DNA of 64,000 nt from RGIG6165 sp045545175 (lineage in GTDB: Bacteria; Bacillota; Clostridia; Oscillospirales; Feifaniaceae), in assembly GCA_045545175.1 (NCBI GenBank), contig JAZQAK010000047.1, forward strand, positions 124,001 to 188,000, given 5' to 3'. This document shows positions 60,348 through 64,000 of this stretch, piece after piece. The notes under the pieces were generated by a model, which had not been told where the DNA came from, ran no database searches, and saw only the letters and a list, made by a program, of their open reading frames with translations. The number at the start of each line of letters is the position of its first letter. The stretch's first letter is position 1. The position numbers and the translations under genes are program-made.

Positions 60348-61205
60348 TCAATAATTCTTCCGTTTTAAACTTTCTTCGTATATTTCCTTGTAACTTTCAT
60401 ATCTTGAACGGGCTATTTCACCGTTTTCCACGGCAGTCTTTACCGCACAATCGGGCTCGTTTATATGAACACAGTCATCAAAACGGCAACCCTCATACTT
60501 TGAAAATTCCCTGAAAAGAGACGCAACTTCCGTTTTCGTCGCCCTCAGACACTCTTCATAACTGATATCACCAAAGCCCGGTGTATCCGCAATATAACCC
60601 CCGAACGCCTCAAAAAGTTCCACCCTTTTAGTCGTATGCTTGCCTCTCGAAATCTTACTGATTTCACCTATTTCAGCATCATCACAAATTCCCAGTGCCT
60701 TGAGTATACTCGACTTTCCTACACCGGAATTTCCGCCGAATGCACATATTTTAGAACCCATGAGTTCCTTTATCTTTTCACAACCTTCTCCGCTGTGAGC
60801 ACATACAGTAACCGTTTCTATACCCGTTTTACCGTAAATTGACACAAGTTCTTCGGGTGATTTTATATCAGTTTTATTGATAACTATTACCGGCCTTATG
60901 TCATTTTCCTCACAAACGGCAATAAGTTTATCCGTTACGTTAAGACTCGGGTCGGGATCAGCCGTTGCAACAACGATAAACATTATGTCTATATTAGCAA
61001 TCGGCGGTCGGATAAGTTCGTTTTTGCGGGGCAATATTTCTTCAATAACACCGTCATCTCCGACAAGCGATATTTTCACACTGTCTCCCGGCAAGGGGGA
61101 TATTTTATTCTTTCTGAATATTCCCCTCGCCTTGCAGAGTACTACTTCACCATCGGTCTTTACGTAATAGTTTCCCGACAGAGATTTAATAATTATTCCG
61201 TTCAT
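60348..61205 (-). CDS. rsgA: Ribosome small-subunit biogenesis GTPase RsgA
   Basis: Circularly permuted GTPase acting in late 30S assembly. 285 residues: OB domain (1-70, GIIIKSLSGNYYVKTDG), G4 NKTD, G1 GNSGVGKSS, G3 DTPGFGD, and the C-terminal zinc knuckle C-X4-C-X-H-X5-C (CRFDDCVHINEPDC). The start ATG at 61205 matches homologues; a TTG at 61214 inside prkC is the alternative. Order stp-prkC-rsgA is the classical one. PrkC is known to phosphorylate this GTPase in Bacillus. Confidence 0.96.
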   Translation of the reverse strand: MNGIIIKSLSGNYYVKTDGEVVLCKARGIFRKNKISPLPGDSVKISLVGDDGVIEEILPRKNELIRPPIANIDIMFIVVATADPDPSLNVTDKLIAVCEENDIRPVIVINKTDIKSPEELVSIYGKTGIETVTVCAHSGEGCEKIKELMGSKICAFGGNSGVGKSSILKALGICDDAEIGEISKISRGKHTTKRVELFEAFGGYIADTPGFGDISYEECLRATKTEVASLFREFSKYEGCRFDDCVHINEPDCAVKTAVENGEIARSRYESYKEIYEESLKRKNY

Positions 61206-61206
61206 A

Positions 61207-63105
61207 TCAGTCAAAATTTACCGTTCCTGTAAATATCATCAAATTGAGTTCTGCTATCTTCACCTGTACCTCCTGAGTGCCTTTACCCGTAAGAGATATT
61301 TCAACCGTCTGTTCCGTCGGTGAGTGAACTTTACTGTAAACCTGCGTGCCGTTTAAATAAGCAACAACTGTATACGAACTCTCATAATCAGGCAACGATA
61401 CGGTTATCGTCTTTGTCTTTTCGGTTTCTTCTACAGGAGGCTTTGGCTCGACAGTTTCCGTCGTTCCTTTTGATATGGAAAGCATAACCGTAGTTCCCTC
61501 TTCAACCTCAGTACCCTCTGCTATACTCTGTGCAACAACGGTCTCTGCAGGTGAAGTGGATTCAACTTCCGTAAACGTCGCTACAAGACCATTTTCGCCG
61601 AGTATTACCGAAGCTTCATTCTTCGTTTTGCCTATGAGTGACGGCATCATAACCTTTTTCACTTCAACACCGCTGCTGACGTATATGGTTATTCTCGTAT
61701 CCTTTGTTATCTTCGAGCCTGCTTCGGGTGACGTTTTGATAACGTATCCCGCGGGAACAGTTTCACTTTCTTCTTCCTCTTTCATTCCCGAAAGGCCCAT
61801 ATTGCCGAGTTCTATAAGTGCTGACCTGTATTCTTTATTTGAAAGGTCGGGCACTCTAAGATCCTTAACACCAAGGCTGATATATACCCTGATATCGCTT
61901 CCTTTTTTGACAGTTTTTCCGTCATCGGGGTCCTGCCTTAAAATAACGCCTTCATCATACTCTTCGCTGTATACTCTGCCCTCTTCTATTATTCTGAAAT
62001 CAGCATATTCCTCACTGTCTTTAACGTCGTCATAGTAAAGTCCTACAAGTTTCGGAACTTTTATATCGGTAATTTCTTCGTTGCTGTTTCCCGCATTGAG
62101 TGCAATAAGTGTTATACAGAACACGATAAACGCAGTAAGCACTGACGCAATTGCAACCATTCCCGGTACGGAAACTCTTTTTTTCTTTTTCTTTCTGCTA
62201 TTTTGCATACCTGTCTCCTCACGTTTTGCAGCAACGTTATCAGCCGCAACCGTATACTTTTGATAGAAACGTATTGCAGGATTGTGTCTGAGTCTTTCAA
62301 TATCTTCAAGAAATTCGTCAACGTTCTGGAATCTGTTCACCGCTTCCTTGGATATTGCTTTCATAACTATCTCATCGAGTCCCTGCGGTATTTCAGGCAC
62401 GATACTCCTTGGGCTTACCGCATTGTTCTGAAGCTGCATAACTGCAACTGATACGGGATTATCGTTGTCAAACGGCACCCTTCCGGTAAGCATTTCGTAC
62501 ATCATTATTCCGACGGAATAAATATCGCTTCTTTCGTCGACAACACCGCCCGACACCTGCTCAGGACTGATATAATGCACGGAGCCTATGGCTTTTTCCG
62601 TCATAGTATGAGTCTGCACATTAGTAAGTTTTGCTATACCGAAATCCGTAACTTTTATAGAGCCGTCAGCAAGAAGCATTATATTCTGCGGTTTGATATC
62701 CCTGTGAACAACCCCTCTGCTGTGAGCATGCTGTAACGCCTTGAGAACCTGCGACGTAAACATCATCGTATTCTCCCAGCTGAGTTTACCCTCTTGTTCA
62801 ATATACTCTTTAAGGGAAATTCCGTTTATATATTCCATGACAATATAATAAAGGTCATCATTGAATCCCACGTTATGTATTGTCACTATATTTTCGTGAT
62901 TAAGCATCGAAATAATTTTCGATTCGGTCTCAAATCTGCGGCGAAACTGAGGGTCTTCAAGAAATTCTTCTTTCAGTACCTTTACCGCAACCGTGATATT
63001 TTCAGCAAGGTCATACGCCCTATAAACCACCGACATACCGCCGACGCCGACTATACTCTCTATTTTATATCTTCCGTTGATTATCTTTCCTCTGAGATCC
63101 GTCAT
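61207..63105 (-). CDS. prkC: PASTA-domain Ser/Thr protein kinase (PrkC/IreK/Stk1)
   Basis: Membrane sensor kinase that binds muropeptides or lipid II and controls wall synthesis and, in Bacillus, germination. 632 residues: kinase domain (13-275) with K42, HRDIKPQN (134-141) and DFG (154-156); basic juxtamembrane RKKKKKR; membrane segment (about 313-337); three PASTA repeats (about 345-412, 413-479, 480-547); then a Pro/Glu linker and an Ig-like C-terminal domain (about 565-632). The ATG at 63105 has AGGAGG 6 nt upstream, overlapping the stp stop. A likely target, IreB, is at 34315. Confidence 0.97.
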   Translation of the reverse strand: MTDLRGKIINGRYKIESIVGVGGMSVVYRAYDLAENITVAVKVLKEEFLEDPQFRRRFETESKIISMLNHENIVTIHNVGFNDDLYYIVMEYINGISLKEYIEQEGKLSWENTMMFTSQVLKALQHAHSRGVVHRDIKPQNIMLLADGSIKVTDFGIAKLTNVQTHTMTEKAIGSVHYISPEQVSGGVVDERSDIYSVGIMMYEMLTGRVPFDNDNPVSVAVMQLQNNAVSPRSIVPEIPQGLDEIVMKAISKEAVNRFQNVDEFLEDIERLRHNPAIRFYQKYTVAADNVAAKREETGMQNSRKKKKKRVSVPGMVAIASVLTAFIVFCITLIALNAGNSNEEITDIKVPKLVGLYYDDVKDSEEYADFRIIEEGRVYSEEYDEGVILRQDPDDGKTVKKGSDIRVYISLGVKDLRVPDLSNKEYRSALIELGNMGLSGMKEEEESETVPAGYVIKTSPEAGSKITKDTRITIYVSSGVEVKKVMMPSLIGKTKNEASVILGENGLVATFTEVESTSPAETVVAQSIAEGTEVEEGTTVMLSISKGTTETVEPKPPVEETEKTKTITVSLPDYESSYTVVAYLNGTQVYSKVHSPTEQTVEISLTGKGTQEVQVKIAELNLMIFTGTVNFD

Positions 63106-63106
63106 A

Positions 63107-63844
63107 TTAAACCTCCTCATTCATAGAGATAAGCAGCACCGTTATATTGTCGTTTCCGCCCCTCTGTTTTGCCATTTCAACAAGTGTTTTTGCACATTCC
63201 TCAACGTTTGTTGTCACGTCAAGCTCAAAAAGTATCTCACTATCATCAAGCATATTGGTAAGACCGTCCGAACAAAGCATAACTATGCCGTCATCGGCTA
63301 TGTCAAATTCAAAAAAGTCAACGTTAACACTGTCGTATGCACCCACAGCCCTTGTTATTATATTTCTGTTAGGGTGATTTTTGGCATCGTCTGCCGTGAT
63401 TTTACCCTCGTCGACGAGTTCCTGCACCATAGAGTGATCATGGCTTATCTGCACCATTTTATCCTCTGTAAAATAGTAGGCACGCGAGTCACCCACGTTT
63501 GCAACTATGCATTTATTCTCATGAACAAATGCCGCAACCGCAGTCGTTCCCATTCCGATATAGGTTTCATCGTCTGTCGCCGCACTTATAATCTTATCGT
63601 TTGCTTTGGTCACAGCCGCAGCAAATACTTCTTTGAATTTGTCACAGTCAATGCTATCAAAATTTTCAAAAACGTCAGAAAAAATGATGTCTGCCGCATA
63701 ACCGCTTGCTACTTTACCGCCTCTCGGGCCGCCCATACCGTCACAGACAAGACCAAAACCCTTGTTGCCTTTAACAGTATTCCTGAACGTGTCCTGATTT
63801 TCGGTGCGTACGCATCCTATATCTGTAATTCCGCTTATTCTCAC
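63107..63844 (-). CDS. stp: PP2C-type protein phosphatase Stp/PrpC
   Basis: Metal-dependent phosphatase that opposes the PASTA kinase. 245 residues with the PPM motifs: DIGCVRTENQD, VCDGMGGPRGGKVAS (metal-binding DG), MLCSDGLTNML and GGNDNITVLLI. The start is GTG at 63844, whose GTGA overlaps the rlmN stop and which has AAGGA upstream. A GTG at 63889 would add a 15-residue tail from inside rlmN. Confidence 0.96.
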   Translation of the reverse strand: MRISGITDIGCVRTENQDTFRNTVKGNKGFGLVCDGMGGPRGGKVASGYAADIIFSDVFENFDSIDCDKFKEVFAAAVTKANDKIISAATDDETYIGMGTTAVAAFVHENKCIVANVGDSRAYYFTEDKMVQISHDHSMVQELVDEGKITADDAKNHPNRNIITRAVGAYDSVNVDFFEFDIADDGIVMLCSDGLTNMLDDSEILFELDVTTNVEECAKTLVEMAKQRGGNDNITVLLISMNEEV

Positions 63845-64000
63845 TCTATCACTTCCTTTTTTAAACTCTGTCTTCTGAGCTGACCGCACGATGCATTTAT
63901 ATCTCCACCGAGTTTTCTTCGTACGGTTGCGGATATTCCACGTTTGTTTATATAATCTACAAATTCGTCTATTCTCTTTCGGTCAGGCTTTACAAAACCC
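63841..64000 (-). CDS. rlmN: 23S rRNA/tRNA adenine C2-methyltransferase RlmN, C-terminal end (partial)
   Basis: Only the last 52 codons are present (63999 down to 63841). They read GFVKPDRKRIDEFVDYI...RRKLGGDINASCGQLRRQ, containing the conserved ASCGQLR segment whose Cys forms the methyl-enzyme intermediate. The TGA overlaps the stp start as GTGA. rlmN-stp-prkC-rsgA is the standard Firmicutes order. The gene continues past the window edge. Confidence 0.93.
   Translation of the reverse strand, partial: GFVKPDRKRIDEFVDYINKRGISATVRRKLGGDINASCGQLRRQSLKKEVIE

Noticed and set aside
61475..62035. 186-codon plus-strand ORF
   Set aside because: It lies antisense to prkC in the PASTA region, is Ser/Val/Thr-rich as expected from reverse reading, and has no ribosome site.
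63077..63883. 268-codon plus-strand ORF
   Set aside because: Antisense to the well-supported phosphatase gene, no family resemblance, unusual Cys/His/Tyr-rich composition.
1..64000. CRISPR arrays, tRNA or rRNA genes, insertion sequences, phage genes
   Set aside because: No regular direct repeats, transposase motifs or structural RNA signatures were seen by eye; the T-boxes and ribosomal leaders account for the structured RNAs noticed.

Overview
The window is a gene-dense bacterial chromosome segment of housekeeping and stress genes, moderately low in G+C. It most resembles an anaerobic Clostridia genome of the Oscillospirales/Ruminococcaceae kind. The pointers are two T-box leaders, an L20-type leader with attenuator, L27 with a cleavable N-terminus beside its protease Prp, an IreB/PASTA-kinase system, type II pantothenate kinase, a type Ic aspartate aminotransferase, flavin-dependent ThyX, TTG and GTG starts with strong GGAGG-type sites, and a probable SpoVM micro-ORF. 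Almost every gene is on the minus strand; only pheS-pheT-ireB-34572, a 33-codon gene at 47154 and a ytvI-like gene at 54792 are on the plus strand. I saw no rRNA, tRNA, CRISPR array, prophage or insertion sequence.

Layout (minus-strand operons run from high to low coordinates). 1-9539: smc-ftsY-[rph/rdgB fusion]-yhbY-[nadD/yqeK fusion]-LCP-rsfS-leuS. 9627-11579: rnc with a radical SAM gene, preceded by acpP with its own promoter and terminator. 11640-20014: a seven-gene run ktrB-ktrA-TrmH-type methylase-dprA-topA-trmFO-plsX from one promoter. 20082-21397: infC-rpmI-rplT behind an L20 leader. 21401-23770: rplU-prp-rpmA-obg. 23847-26020: coaW with an aspartate aminotransferase. 26127-30510: ridA-dsdA-membrane protein-alr-mazF-secreted protein, a D-amino-acid cluster. 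30529-34853 (plus): Phe T-box, pheS-pheT, then ireB and a small conserved gene. 34876-43112: Ala T-box, alaS-hinT-PRTase-CofE-like-comEC-holA-rnmV. 43090-47087: mltG-U32 peptidase-penicillin-binding protein. 47306-51619: wecG/tagA-thyX-tmk-DUF2156-GNAT-DJ-1. 51685-54692: pheB-hom, and lysC with its own promoter. 55831-64000: rlmN-stp-prkC-rsgA-two tiny genes-ymfF-ymfH-lgt-folD.

How the parts connect: the kinase (61207), phosphatase (63107) and probable substrate IreB (34315) of one signalling system are all in the window. DsdA makes 2-aminoacrylate, and RidA, encoded just upstream, removes it; Alr in the same operon makes D-alanine and possibly D-serine. Prp lies between L21 and its substrate L27. 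ThyX and Tmk give consecutive steps to dTDP. DprA, ComEC and TopA show a DNA-uptake/recombination inventory.

Most of the window is standard. The parts most worth a second look are an 18-codon SpoVM-like ORF and a 50-residue membrane protein between rsgA and ymfF, a 33-residue Cys-rich membrane peptide at 47154, infC starting at AUC, a ComEC whose C-terminal domain lacks the metallo-beta-lactamase motif, an orphan MazF, two enzyme fusions, and a CofE-like/phosphoribosyltransferase pair in an organism with no other visible F420 gene.
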